Assembly: GCF_032854445.1 (NCBI RefSeq) | Contig: NC_088305.1 | Span: forward strand, 24,647,400-24,711,399 | Origin: Liolophura sinensis | Lineage: Eukaryota; Mollusca; Polyplacophora; Chitonida; Chitonidae | Reading direction: 5' to 3' | DNA: 64,000 bases | Shown: positions 1 to 11,879 of the stretch, piece by piece | How the letters are laid out: every line of letters starts with the position of its first letter | Position numbering within the stretch: position 1 is the stretch's first letter | The notes under the pieces: model-generated | What the model was told of the DNA's origin: nothing | Seen by the model: the letters and a program-made list of their open reading frames with translations, nothing else | Databases searched by the model: none | Made by a program: the position numbers and the translations under genes

Positions 1-2157
1 AGTTTTACATACATATAAATCTCCTTGAGCATATTAATTACTGTAAATTACCAAATTCACGATTTCAGTTCTTTATGCATTGGGCGGAAGTTTTGCTTTC
101 ATGTGTCTCATACAGGCGAGCCCTTTGGTAGCAATTATAAGTTTAGCATAACATGTTGTTGTTCATTTGTTTTTATTGCATTCTTACACCATTACACTTT
201 TTCTGTAAGCCTCATACTGTTTGTGTTGCTCATACATGCTCTTGATTAAAGCCTTCTCTCATAATATATCGATAGTGTGCCAATTGTTTTATGACCAGAG
301 GCTTGGTCATTTTCCTAACTAATCTAAAGTATGCAACTAATCGTTGCATACTTCATTGTTATCACATTGATTAAATGATGTAAAGTTTATCTTAAACACA
401 AATCTCTTATAACATTACTTGAGTTTCCTTTTATCATACATGTAGTATGTGTTCAGTGAAAAAAAGCATAATTTACATGTACCTTTTTTAAATTTCAGGT
501 TTACTTATCCTCAGCATTCTTGTCAATATGGGGTAGGCCAATCTTTTCACCTTTTATGCAACATTGGTAAGGACACATCATCTTTCAAGTTTATCAACAG
601 CCACCTATTTTGCCATTTCAACCTTAAACTCCTGTTACATTATCTGTTTATGTTCTTCGTTATGCTGTTGCAAATCATTGTAAAATACATAGCAACATGT
701 AAACATGGCCACAGTCAACAAGTGTGCTACAATGTCTGTATATGCTACTAGTTTTGCAAACAAAGGCACTTCCCAATTGCACTCAAAGTTGCAACAAGTG
801 GTCTACACCACTCCTGGTGCTGAGGTAATACCTAAGGTTGGTTTCAAAACATTTGCCTTCATCCAGTATATTGTAGTTTGCAGGCAGTGGCCCAGTGGTT
901 AAGATACACAAGATACATATAGCCACCCCAGTTTGGAAGGCAATTGTACACATCCCGCTCTTAATTTTTATGGCTCCTTAAGCATGACAATAATCCGTCG
1001 ACCATGCTTGTGTGGTCGTCATCAAAGAAGTTGGTTTCAGAAGTAAAATTCACACAACACAGAATGCACTTGTCTAGCACTGCCAGTCAAAACCTGTGTG
1101 TTGCATGTGGCAAAGCTCACCAGCTGCTGACCAAAGGCCTATGTTTTTTTGTTTTTTTTTTCGGCACAGCCATGGTCTCAGTGAAATGCACAAATAATCA
1201 AATATTACGTAGTATCAAGGCCATATGTAGAGCCATTTAATGTCCACAAAACAGTTTGTCTCTGAAACTGTTGCACACCCAAACTAATCAAACTGTTATT
1301 AAAACTAGCTGACATACTGAGCAAAAATATCACAGTTTACCAATAAAAAGCTTTTGTTTTCATACCAATTTCTCTCATTCACACACTCCAAAACTCCCAA
1401 GCATGAATTTTAGTTGCATTTCATAAAATGTTATTTTTAATGTTTGGCATCACAACCTACTAGTTTTTTCTACACATGGCCTTCGGTATTGCTTCAAACC
1501 AAAATCAAATAAGGTCACTTTCATATGTATATCATTGTTTCACTGTTTATCATATTGCCTCTCCATCAGTGCAACTTCGTCATGGTTCTTCTTATCAATC
1601 ATAAAATTGGGTCAATTTGGTTAAATGTGTATATGTAGATCAAAGAAACTGTGTAATAGTAACCCATTTTGTTAACTTGTCTCTTTGCACTGATTTCCTC
1701 CTCACAATTTTATGTTCCTTGTTGCTACATTTACATGCACTGTGTAGCTGCAGGTGTTTCAGTTAATTAGTAACAATAGTTCTTGTTTACTGCCAATTCT
1801 CAAACCAAACCAGTTAATTTAAATAAAATCCTTTCAAAATATGTGGTTAACTGTGCATGTAGTTACATTTTTGTAACGGTAACACATTAAATATTATTCA
1901 AGGCACAACCATTTGCAGCATCAGCGGTCATCTCATGCCCTCCCTTAGCATAATGTATGTAAATCATGTAGGCAACACTTTTACAAAATATATGTGTAAT
2001 CAAGCTAACAAACACATAAATACACCAAAGCGATCTTTTGACTTAAGCTTATCATGTCTTTTCTGATGTATATATATATGCACTACATAATATTATTCCA
2101 TTTGCCAAAAAAATTGTTGTACATAGTTATCTTACCTCCAACTTTATTATATTCCAG
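1..2157. other. AT-rich stretch, no gene recognised
   Basis: I find no convincing coding exon here. Bases 30-90 share a block (core TAAATTACCAAATTCACGA) with 5222-5290, so part of it is a dispersed repeat. A possible short exon at 499-532 has a good acceptor (TTTAAATTTCAG) but a weak donor and no recognisable product. A tRNA-like stretch near 882-970 is too diverged to assign. Confidence 0.5.
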
Positions 2158-2243
2158 ATTCATTCAAAGGCATCTTCAAGATCCTTGTCAACCATGATGC
2201 AAGCCAAGTGCTGACATTCACCTTTCGTAAAACACAAGTACAT
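2158..2243 (+). CDS. Candidate internal exon of an unrecognised gene
   Basis: The exon is open in one frame across 28 full codons and reads SFKGIFKILVNHDASQ followed by VLTFTFRKTQVH. It is preceded by a pyrimidine-rich acceptor (TTTATTATATTCCAG) and followed by a good donor (GTGAGT). It enters in phase 1, using two bases to complete a codon, and leaves in phase 0, which matches the phase-0 start of the exon proposed at 5924. The residue composition looks like a folded protein. I do not recognise the family and infer no function. The 5' part of the gene must lie upstream or outside the window. It could be a chance open segment, because it is short and the link to the later exons rests on phase alone. 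Confidence 0.33.
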
Positions 2244-2609
2244 GTGAGTGAGTTATGTAAATAAATTCTCCCACCACCCGTACTTCCAAATGTCATTCTT
2301 GTAATAAAAGTGTGACACAGTTGCTTTAATCTGTTACAGTTTAGCATTTAACCCATTATTGCAAGCCATAGAGTATAAAGTGTAATGGTTGCCAATGCAT
2401 TTACAGTATAGACAGTAAAACCACAGCAGCCATCAGTGTTATTGTTTGCAGATGCGAACAAAATTGGTGTCTTTAAATTGCACTTGCAGATGGTGCGTAT
2501 ATTTGGTCTGTGAAACAGTTTGTTCATCTGTGTGTCTGTTCAGTCAAAACTTGTCATCAAATAATTGGCTTATATTTGTGAACTAAGTTCCCTTTGTACT
2601 CTCACTGGT

Positions 2610-2690
2610 TTCCACCATAATGCTTTCTGCTGTTAAATACGTAAAATATTCCTCAGTCCATTGCAAAACACCAATCAAATAAGTAAATAA
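2610..2690 (+). mobile_element. SINE-A 3' fragment
   Basis: Diverged copy of the SINE-A 3' domain: GGTTTCCACCATAATGCT, then a degenerate AAATATTCCTCAGT and the tail CACCAATCAAATAAGTAAA. Confidence 0.6.
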
Positions 2691-2852
2691 ACTAGCAGCA
2701 TCATAATACTCACCCATCTCGATCTCCTCTCAGCTACAATATACACAACACAATATCTGTACTGTAATACTGTACATTACTGTACAAAGTATATGTACAC
2801 AGAGGTATAACAGAGTTCATGTATGGCCCTAGTCGGCTGCCTGTATTCAGAG

Positions 2853-3040
2853 CTATTCGCCTGTCACCAATGCAGTCGCAGTCAGTTCATGTCCTCTGCG
2901 GTCCTAGGTGGCAAGGTTTGGTAACAACTGGCAGATGGTTGTGGGTTTTGAGCCCAGTTTCCTTCCACCATAATGCTGACCGCTGTCGTATAAGTGAAAT
3001 ATTCTTCAGTATGGCGTAAAACACCAAATAAATAAATTGT
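2853..3040 (+). mobile_element. SINE-A copy, head degenerate
   Basis: It contains the head remnant CACCAATGCAGTCGCAGT, the middle TGGTTGTGGGTTTTGAGCCC, and the 3' domain ACCATAATGCTGACCGCTGT, GTGAAATATTCTTCAGT and CACCAAATAAATAAA. The tRNA-like 5' end is missing. Confidence 0.8.
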
Positions 3041-4430
3041 GGTTTTCCATGGGCACTTACATTTCATTAACCCATAATACTCATGAACATTATACGAGTC
3101 AACAAGTCTTCGGTACAGCATTAACAAACTATCAGATAAATAAATTGGAAGCATTCTGCCAAATTCAACAAAACATGCAATTTACTTGCAAATCCTAAAG
3201 CCAAATTAAATTATGTACTGCACAACTGACTCTTCATCTCCTGGGTCAGTGCTCATGATTGCCTCATTAGCTTCAGTTAAGTGCCATTCCTCTAGAGCTA
3301 GTTGTTTTTATGTAGTGCACACACTACCCACATTATGTGTTCTTATTTATTTTTGATACCTGTTCACATCAGCCCAATGCCAGATGGTTTTAGATATAAA
3401 TGCTGTTCATGCAACAAATTCTGCTTGGTTATTATGCTTTAAAGCACCATCTATTCTTCTTTTCAGATCCTCTCCATTCCTCCCATGAGTACAACAGAAG
3501 ACAACATTTTGGGGTGACTAGAGACAGATAAATCCATCATCTGCAATTAATCCTGCCATCTTGATGAACACTTCACACTTCATTTTATTTTTCACCATTT
3601 GTGACGCAAACCTTGTTTCTGCACAGGTAGTCTAAAATCACCTCTGTTGAGGCTTGTTGTCTCAATTGGTTTTAATCTTGGTGCATGCAATACAATCCAT
3701 AAGTTTTCTTGTAAATCATCACTTCATTCGAATAAAGTTTGTCATTTTATTTAAAATAATAATCGAATATAATATTCAATTTGTTGTCTTGAGTGAACAA
3801 ATCATTACTCAGTTCTTCATCAGGTTGCATGATCATTAACTTACTTGTATTCTTTATATTATCAAATTAGAAATACAACAGTTAACTATTTCTGCCGTCT
3901 GTTTCTCCTGTACATCTTTGGAGCAACTTGGAGGTCTCTGAACTGTACCAGATGTACAATACTTTTGAGTCTTTAGGCCTCATCAATTAATATTTCTGTT
4001 TTACGGGCAAAATCTTCTTTTTTTTCTAATGTTTTTAAGGCAGTGCAAATATAAAACTCAAAAATCATCTAATTTGTGGCACATGTGGATTGTCCCAGTA
4101 ATTGTTTAAGATATATTTATGTTATCCAAAAGCCTTCAAAAACAGGAAAATCACAAAATAAAATGGGTTAATTTTCAAGTTTATTTTTGTTCGATCTTTC
4201 AACCTTTATTGTTGGCTCACCTGTAAAGCATAAATATAATTGCTGTATCCTTACATTCCAGGTACATGTACTAGTATACTTAATCAGGTACTCTTCATTT
4301 CTGTGGTCAACACATACCATTCAGTCATCATCCTTCATACATATGGCAAGCATCAATGGGGACAGTTGTGGGTGGTGCAACGTACCCACAGATGGATGCC
4401 TCAAGTTGTCTTGTAATAGCACACAGCTAC
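3041..4430. other. AT-rich stretch, no gene recognised
   Basis: Long T- and A-rich runs. A possible micro-exon at 3467-3512 has a very good acceptor (CTATTCTTCTTTTCAG) but a weak donor, and its length breaks the phase between 2243 and 5924, so I did not call it. Confidence 0.4.
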
Positions 4431-4431
4431 A

Positions 4432-4715
4432 TGAAGCATGGTTAGCAGCTTGACTCTAACTCACAGATCAACAAAGTGTAGGTTCAATCCCGGTGCTCGC
4501 AGGCAATCTCTGCTTTCCCAAACATCATAGGCACTTGGTATAGGTCACGGTATGCAGTATCTCAGGGTGCTGTTGGGCAGTCTTGCATTCATTCAATACC
4601 CTGTGCCTTGCATTCTAACATAATATAAGCATGCCCAAGGCTGGTGGTTACCCTGGACAGTTTCCTCGAACTACAAAACTCGGTGCCATTGCGTTAGTTT
4701 ATTAGTCAACATGCA
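4432..4715 (+). mobile_element. Possible third tRNA-derived SINE
   Basis: It begins with a tRNA-like head: a box-A-like TGGTTAGCAGCTTGACTC, and about 45 bases later a good box B (GGTTCAATCCC), followed by CGGTGCTCGCAGGCAAT and an unrelated body. Only one copy is seen in this window, so the family assignment is inference. Confidence 0.45.
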
Positions 4716-4931
4716 GGCATATGTACGGCATGTACTAAGCTCAGGTTTTGCTCACATGGGGAACACAACACAAAGACATGTTCCATAGCTCATGCTCTGT
4801 TAACATTTTAGCTACCCAAATTCTTGTAATTTTTGGGACATTTATTACAAGTGCTGAAAGCATAATATTAAATTTCTTTCCTGGCTTTTTGGAAAAGTAA
4901 AGATATGTTGTTTGTTAGATGGTATAGCCAT

Positions 4932-5190
4932 GTGAGTGAGTGGCTTGGGGCTTAAAGTCATATTTAACAATTTTACAGTCATATGACGATGAGGGAATGC
5001 TTAGCGTGTAGGTAATGTGCCTCCTTGTTGCAGGATGGAATTCCACCGCTCTTTTATCTAGTGCTGCTTCACTGAGTCGCTTTACCGAAGGGAAGTAAGG
5101 CGCCCCGCCCGAGCCATCATACTGATACGGGTCAATCAGTAGTTGCACTATCCCCTTCATGCTAAAAGTTACAACTTCCTCTTTTAAGGA
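4932..5190 (-). mobile_element. SINE-B copy, head truncated
   Basis: On the minus strand it reads AAGTTGTAACTT, AGCATGAAGGGGATAGTGCAA, ACTCAGTGAAGCAGCACTAG, ATAAAAGAGCGGTGGAATTC, CATCGTCATATGACTG and the CCCCAAGCCACTCACTCAC tail. These match the copies at 26.4, 39.2 and 51.3 kb in order. Confidence 0.85.
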
Positions 5191-5221
5191 GACACTTGTT
5201 TAAGTTCATATCCTTTGTGCT

Positions 5222-5330
5222 TTGTAAGTGTATTAAGTACCGTAAATTACCAAATTCACGACCTCAGTACTTTACGTGTTGAGCTCAAGTTCAATAGGCA
5301 GGAAACTCTTTCATAATTTCAAATCCCAAA
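5222..5330. repeat. Dispersed repeat shared with 30-90
   Basis: The core GTAAATTACCAAATTCACGA followed by CTCAGTACTTTACG matches bases ~41-85 with a few substitutions. The full extent of the element is not determined. Confidence 0.5.
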
Positions 5331-5923
5331 CAAACAACTGTCACACTGTACATTTTTTTCTCATGTTACCTTTACATGTTAAATTACATGTATTATCAGG
5401 GCAAGCTTTCAAACCAGCCCCAATGGTTAACTGTTGTACCAAATGTAGGATACCCGTGGGGAGCATTCTCTCTGACCTGAGCTTGGTACTTGTAGAACAG
5501 CATTACATGACTATGTTTCCAGACAGTCCCTGGGTATCATTCTCTCAATATATTTATTAAAAAGCTTTTATTTTCTATTAATATATAAAAGAGTAAAATA
5601 TTAAACATGTGTCCAGTACTGCTAAAACAAATTAACACAACTATAATTTTATGCCTTATTATAAGTAGTATTAAATATAATGTGTGCATATAAACAATGG
5701 CATTGTTATTTATGTGACCAAGTGTAGTTTGCCATGTAATACTGTGCAATTGTGCAAGTCAGTTAGTGTAGAGCACTATGACGCTGTATACCAACTGTAA
5801 GTACACACTAATCGTTACATATGTTTATTGTGACGCCATAGTCCCATTCAAAGTGTCCCACTGCACTACAGTCATGTTTACAATGGCTTTAGTCTGTGCC
5901 ATCCTTACTAACAATATTCACAG

Positions 5924-6138
5924 GATACAAGAAGTAGTGTATTGTTCCATTTTATAGAAACTGTTTATCCCAAACAACTGGACCAAGTTGATGGAGCCAT
6001 TGAGCTTGAGTGGAATGTTGAGAAGATGCTGAAGCAGTCTGCCGTGTTTTCTCATCAAAACACAGCTCTCCTCTCTATGGAGAATCATCTGCTGCCATCA
6101 CATGCCATTTTACACACCGTCTACTCAATATTCTCTCT
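5924..6138 (+). CDS. Candidate penultimate exon of an unrecognised gene
   Basis: An open segment of 71 codons plus two bases. It reads DTRSSVLFHFIETVYPKQ, then LDQVDGAIELEWNVEKML, KQSAVFSHQNTALLSMEN and HLLPSHAILHTVYSIFS. The acceptor is unusually good: a perfect TACTAAC branch-point consensus near 5907, then ATATTCACAG. The donor would be CTCT|GTATAATG. It ends in phase 2, and the next candidate exon at 9029 starts with the single base needed to complete the codon. The intron between them is entirely minisatellite. I do not recognise the protein family. The acidic, amphipathic sequence looks like real coding DNA, but no homology search was possible. An alternative acceptor, CCATTTTATAG, lies 27 bases downstream in the same frame. 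Confidence 0.45.
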
Positions 6139-9028
6139 GTATAATGCACACACTACACCAGACCTTTCAAATCCCACCCAGTTCTCTGTACAATCAACAC
6201 ACTTCACATATTAAACCCACCTTCCGTAGCTCATCCAAATATTCGCACAATGCACACTCTTTAGCCCACCCAGGTCACTACACACCTACTTCCATATCCC
6301 ATTCAACAGTGTACAGACACTACAACCCACTGCCCATAACCCACCCTGGTCCCTCTATACACACTCCAACCCACCTTTCACAGCCCACCCAGGTCTGTAT
6401 AATAAACACACTACAACTGCCATTCCACAGCCCACCCAGTTAAGTATAATAAACACACTACAACTGCCCTTCCACAGCCCACCCAGGTCTGTATAATAAA
6501 CACACTACAACTTCCCCTCCACAGCCCACCCGGGTCTGTGTAACAAACACACTACAACTGCCCTTCCACAGCCCACTCAGGTCGGTATAATAAACACACT
6601 ACAACCCACCTTCCACAGCCCACCCAGGTCTGTATGATAAACACTGTACAACCCACCTTTCATATCCCACCCAGGTCTATTTAATAAACACTCGACAACT
6701 GCCCTTCCACAGCCCACCCAGGTCCCAGTACAATAAACACACTACAACCCACCTTCCACAGCCCACTGAGGTCGTGTAATAAACACACTACAACCCACCT
6801 TCCACAGCCCACCCAGGTCTGTATGATAAACACTGTACAACCCACCTTTCATATCCCACCCAGGTCTGTTTAATAAACACTCGACAACTGCCCTTCCACA
6901 GCCCACCCAGGTCTCAGTACAATAAACACACTACAACCCACCTTTCATAGCCCACCCAGGTCTGTATAATAAACACTCAACAACCTACCTCCCACAGTCC
7001 ATCTGGGTCTGTACCATAAACACACTACAACCCACCTTCCACAGCCCACCCAGGTCCATACAGTAAACACACTACAACCCACCTTTCATATCCCACCCAG
7101 GACTGTGTAACAAACACTCAACAACCTACCTTCCACAGTCCATCTGGGTCTGTACCATAAACACACTACAACCCAGGTCTGTATAATAAACACTCAACAA
7201 CCCACCTTTCATATCCCACCCAGGTCTGTGTAATAAACACTCAACAACCTACCTTCCACAGTCCATCTGGGTCTGTACCATAAACACACTACAACCCACC
7301 TTTCATATCCCACCCAGTTCTGTATAATAAACACTCAACAACCCACCTTCCACAGCCCACCCAGTTCTGTACCATAAACACTCAACAACCTACCTTCCAC
7401 AGCCCACCCAGTTCTGTATAATAAACACACTACAACCCACCTTTCCTATCCCACCCAGGTCTGTGTAATAAACACTCAACAACCTATCTTCCACAGTCCA
7501 TCTGGGTCTGTACCATAAACACACTACAACCCACCTTCCACAGCCCACCCAGGTCCATACAGTAAACACACTACAACCCACCTTTCATATCCCACCCAGG
7601 ACTGTGTAACAAACACTCAACAACCTACCTTCCACAGTCCATCTGGGTCTATACCATAAACACACTACAACCCACCTTCCACAGCCCACCCAGGTCCATA
7701 CAGTAAACACACTACAACCCACCTTTCATATCCCACCCAGGACTGTGTAATAAACACTCAACAACCTACCTTCCACAGTCCATCTGGGTCTGTACCATAA
7801 ACACACTACAACCCACCTTCCACAGCCCACCCAGGTCTGTATAATAAACACTCAACAACCCACCTTTCCTATCCCACCCAGGTCTGTGTAATAAACACTC
7901 AACAACCTACCTTCCACAGTCCATCTGGGTCTGTACCATAAACACACTACAACCCACCTTCCACAGCCCACCCAGGTCCATACAGTAAACACACTACAAC
8001 CCACCTTTCATATCCCACCCAGGACTGTGTAACAAACACTCAACAACCCACCTTCCACAGCCCACCCAGTTCTGTACCATAAACACTCAACAACCCACCT
8101 TCCACAGCCCACCCAGTTCTGTATAATAAACACACTACAACCCAGCTTTCATATCCCATCCAGGTCTGTGTAATAAACACTCAACAACCTACCTTCCACA
8201 GTCCATCTGGGTCTGTACCATAAACACACTACAACCCACCTTCCATATCCCACCCAGGTCTGTATAATAAACACTCAACAACCCACCTTCCACAGCCCAC
8301 CCAGTTCTGTACCATAAACACTCAACAACCTACCTTCCATAGCCCACCCAGTTCTGTATAATAAACACACTACAACCCACCTTTCATAGTCCACCCAGGT
8401 CTGTATAATAAACACTCAACAACCTACCTTCCACAGTCCATCTGGGTCTGTACCATAAACACACTACAACCCACCTTCCACAGCCCACCCAGGTCCATAC
8501 AGTAAACACATTACAACCCACCTTTCATATCCCACCCAGGACTGTGTAACAAACACTCAACAACCTACCTTCCACAGTCCATCTGGGTCTGTACCATAAA
8601 CACACTACAACCCACCTTCCACAGCCCACCCAGGTCCATACAGTAAACACTCTACAACCCACCTTCCACAGCCCACCCAGGTCTGTATAATAAACACAGT
8701 ACATCCCACCTTTCATATCCCACCCAGGTCTGTGTAATAAACACTCAACAACCTACCTTCCACAGTCCATCTGGGTCTATACCATAAACATTATACAACC
8801 CACCTTCCACAGCCCACCCAGGTCCATACAGTAAACACTCTGCAACCCACCTTCCACAGCCCACCCAGGTCTGTATAATAAACACAGTACATCCCACCTT
8901 TCATATCCCACCCAGGTCTGTGTAATAAACACTCAACAACCTACCTTCCACAGTCCATCTGGGTCTATACCATAAACATTATACAACCCACCTTCCACAG
9001 CCCACCCAGGTCTGTATAATAAACATAG
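6139..9028 (+). repeat. ~47-bp minisatellite, ~60 units, probable intron
   Basis: Tandem units of ~47 bp run almost unbroken. Each holds a GTATAATAAACAC-type block and a CCACCTTCCACAGCCCACCC-type block. One variant (CATCTGGGTCTGTACCAT) recurs at distances that are mostly multiples of 47, so there is a higher-order structure. The array fills the space between the proposed exons at 5924-6138 and 9029-9146. Open frames on the minus strand inside it are by-products of the repeat and not genes. Confidence 0.95.
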
Positions 9029-9146
9029 TCTGTACAATGCTGAAGATGGAGTGGCGTATTATTTCAGCACACATGGAAATCATGTACGACAGCTGCCATC
9101 CTACACCATTGGCATGAAGCAAAACTATGACTTCTCCATCGGATGA
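9029..9146 (+). CDS. Candidate terminal exon of an unrecognised gene
   Basis: After one base that completes a Leu codon, the exon reads LYNAEDGVAYYFSTHGNHVR, then QLPSYTIGMKQNYDFSIG and a TGA stop. The acceptor is the AG of AAACATAG and has a poor pyrimidine tract, which is the weak point. The phase fits the exon ending at 6138. The sequence after the stop has no further open frame and would be 3' untranslated. The product family is unknown to me. An exon reading on the opposite strand across the same bases was considered and is less protein-like. Confidence 0.42.
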
Positions 9147-10790
9147 ACAGAAGTGTGAGAAGCGCTGTACCAAGGTGTCTTGGGTAGGCTGGTCCCACTT
9201 GTTCCTGTGGTTTAGTCCTATGGTCATGATCTCTTTCATGAATTTTCTCACAAATTAGGAAACAATTACAGGTCATCTCACATAACCACATTGCAAGGGG
9301 TAAATACTGAGAAAAGTGAACAGTTCAACTCCTTTCTCCAATGCATAAAATACATACGAGCTCACCTCAGCCAGTCTCATTTCTGATTCTTTCTGCAACT
9401 CATGATTTATATCTGGAATGAAAGGAAGACAAATATTTTTAGTTGTAGAGTCAACGTAGCCCTCACTGGTGCGGACAGTATATAGGTTCAAATTGTCTTA
9501 TCCCACAATATCACAATCCACAAATGATCATGCATGCTCAGTGACTCCCTGTCTGTGCGTATAAACTGTGTACCAGTGGATAGCAACAGAGATATATGCT
9601 CAGTGACTCCCTGTCTGCGCTTACCTATTTCTTTGAATCACGAAAACTTACACTTATATCTACAATTTTTGTGCACTGACCTACCAAGAACGATATTGAC
9701 AGCCATGATTCCCTGGCATTTTTCTGTTTTGTGGACTGTAAACAAATATTTCTATAAACCATCCAAGTATGGTTACAGTTTCTCAGACAAACACCAAACT
9801 AGAGAAGCTCACTGTCTCTCTAGCAACTTTACCACATTTGTGGAGTGTCAAAGCTGTCCACACCTGTATTATTACTAGGAGCCTGTTACACTAGCCCATA
9901 CCTATACCTCGACCGAATATTTAAACCATTCACACAGTCAGTGACTGTTGTCATGTACAGCTAATCATAGGCTTGCGGTGGCTTGCCGTTTGTTGTTGAA
10001 TCAATGACAAATTCTTATAGCACTATCTAATGAGAGAATGATATCTGTGTATGATGATGTCATTCTCTTTTATTTTGGTTTAGACAGTATTTGATTGTAT
10101 CACCTCACTTAAACATCATGCGTTTTACGAACTGTTCAATCACGCGAGCAGTCGGTGTTCCCTGAATGCCTTATTAAACTTGTCTGTAACTTATGCGGCT
10201 CACAACTGAGTCGTACCCCAGACTGCAGCTGAGTTATACAGGTGAAAAAGTTTTGTTTTAGCTTTTGTACACTTTTATGCTGTGGACAAATGTAGACGCA
10301 AAAACCTTCATATCCAATATCTTCATATTGTTTGATAAATGTTTAATAAAGGAACATGTTTGTGTCATCATGTAGGCTATACTGGATTTATGCAGATTAC
10401 TTAGAAATCTATGTTGCTTACATCTCACGGTGCATATTACTGTGGATTATTCATTGTGGCAAGACCCACACTAGCTGTGACATAGGCCTACTTGATATAC
10501 ACTATATTATTCTGTTGTACTTTTATCAGCATACTGAGACTGACTATATTGTAAGACTGCAAGCTCTCAGTGAAATAGGACAAGAATGTTTATAAAATTT
10601 ATCATGGACTTTGTATTCCTTGTTTACATATTTATTTCAGAGCTTTTTGTACAACGTGGTTAGATTAATGTTATTGATGTGTAATAAACATGCAATTACT
10701 AACTGCTCTGGTGTTTTGAAATGTCTGGTTTTGTTTAATATGTCATAGCAATGGATATTATAAACGAAAACACGGCGCACTGAATATCGG
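9147..10790. other. Probable 3' flank and intergenic DNA
   Basis: No gene recognised. A short direct duplication is present: TGCTCAGTGACTCCCTGTCT occurs at ~9535 and again at ~9598. Confidence 0.45.
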
Positions 10791-11044
10791 GGCCTCCTTG
10801 GCTCAGTTGGATAGCGCGCTAGCGCAGCGTAATGACCCAGGAGCCTCTTAAGCTGTTCAAGCACAGCTCATGCTGGCTTTCTCTCCGGACGTACATGGGA
10901 TGTCTCCCAACAACCTGCGGATGGTCGTGGGTTTCCCCCTGGCTTTGCCCGGTTTCCTCCCATCATAATGCTGGCCACCGTCGTATAAGTGAAATATTCT
11001 TGAGTACGGCCTAAAACACCAATCAAATAAATAAATAAATAAAT
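10791..11044 (+). mobile_element. SINE-A, near full length
   Basis: It starts with the tRNA-like head GGCCTCCTTGGCTCAGTTGG (box A), has AGCGCAGCGTAATGACCCAG, a damaged box-B region, ATGGTCGTGGGTTTCCCCC, CATAATGCTGGCCACCGTCG, and ends AACACCAATCAAATAAATAA. One of the best copies for defining the family. Confidence 0.93.
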
Positions 11045-11576
11045 GACTGAATATCTGATAAACATTGGTTGATGTTAATTTAGGGGTCTCATGGCAGGAC
11101 ATGCTGTAGTAAGCCGCTTTATTGACTGATTGCTATTTAGCGTCATATTTAAGCAGTTTTGCCACGTTACAAACGTTGCTTGGTGGTCTTTTTCCTTCGC
11201 GAACATCCAGAAAGGAGAATCAACATTTTACCCGTCTGAAGATGACAGTGAATGCAGTTAGTTTGAATAGTGATATATATATATATATGCCTAAAACGTT
11301 AGAGTATGTAACATTGATCTGCGCATTTCAAAACAAGAGGTACCAAATATAGATACTGATTCTTTACACGTTAAAGTCGTAAATATTTGCGTCAAATTGC
11401 ATATATAATATCTGTCATCAATTATTTTCTGAGGAAAACACCACGTACAACGTTCATATGTTATAGCACTTCGTTGGCAAATTTAGTTATTTATCTAAAA
11501 AATTGTGAAGTACGACGTTAAACCGCAAGCATAGATACATACATAGCTAGTTATTTCTTTGGAAGTTTACATTGTA

Positions 11577-11757
11577 CTCAAGAATATTTCACTTATACCA
11601 CAGGGGCCAGGATTATGATGAGAGCCCGGGAGAAACCTACGACAGTCCTCAGGGTGGTCCCAGGTCTTCCGAATTAAAGTTGGAGAGAAAGACACCATAA
11701 GCTAGACTCGAACTCACAGCTATCAACACTGGTGAGAGGGCTCTTGGATAATAATGC
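11577..11757 (-). mobile_element. SINE-A, degenerate
   Basis: On the plus strand it reads ACTCAAGAATATTTCACTTA, then AGAGCCCGGGAGAAACC, CTAGACTCGAACTCACAGC and GGTGAGAGGGCTCTTGGAT, which is the reverse complement of SINE-A in order, heavily mutated. Confidence 0.65.
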
Positions 11758-11879
11758 TGCAATAGCTAACTTTGGAGATCTCAAGGGCATTCCGAGAGAT
11801 GAGCTAGCGGTCCTCAGTGGTACTAAGCCACGTGCTGCTCTATATGGATTGTTTATCCAATTAATATATTGCATATGCC

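Noticed and set aside
882-975. tRNA-like GGCCCAGTGGTTAAGATAC as a tRNA gene or SINE head
   Set aside because: No box B at the right distance and no folding arms.
3467-3512. Possible plus-strand micro-exon after a strong acceptor
   Set aside because: Donor weak and the length would break the phase between the exons at 2158 and 5924.
7390-8716. Minus-strand frames with repeated WTWVGCGRWVV-type peptides
   Set aside because: By-product of the 47-bp minisatellite.
8979-9251. Open minus-strand frame reading KFMKEIMTIGLNHRNKW across the edge of the minisatellite
   Set aside because: It runs into the repeat, has no good splice acceptor in the right phase, and the plus-strand reading of the same bases ends in a natural stop and fits the upstream exon's phase.
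9366-9412. Possible small minus-strand exon (INHELQKESEMRLAE) with GTGAGC donor and CATTCCAG acceptor
   Set aside because: Only 47 bases, no phase-compatible neighbour could be found, and no family is recognised.
10832-11102. Several 60-80 codon frames within SINE copies (also at 13.8, 20.1, 38.1, 50.1, 53.2 kb)
   Set aside because: They coincide with SINE-A copies in either orientation and recur in each copy; not genes.
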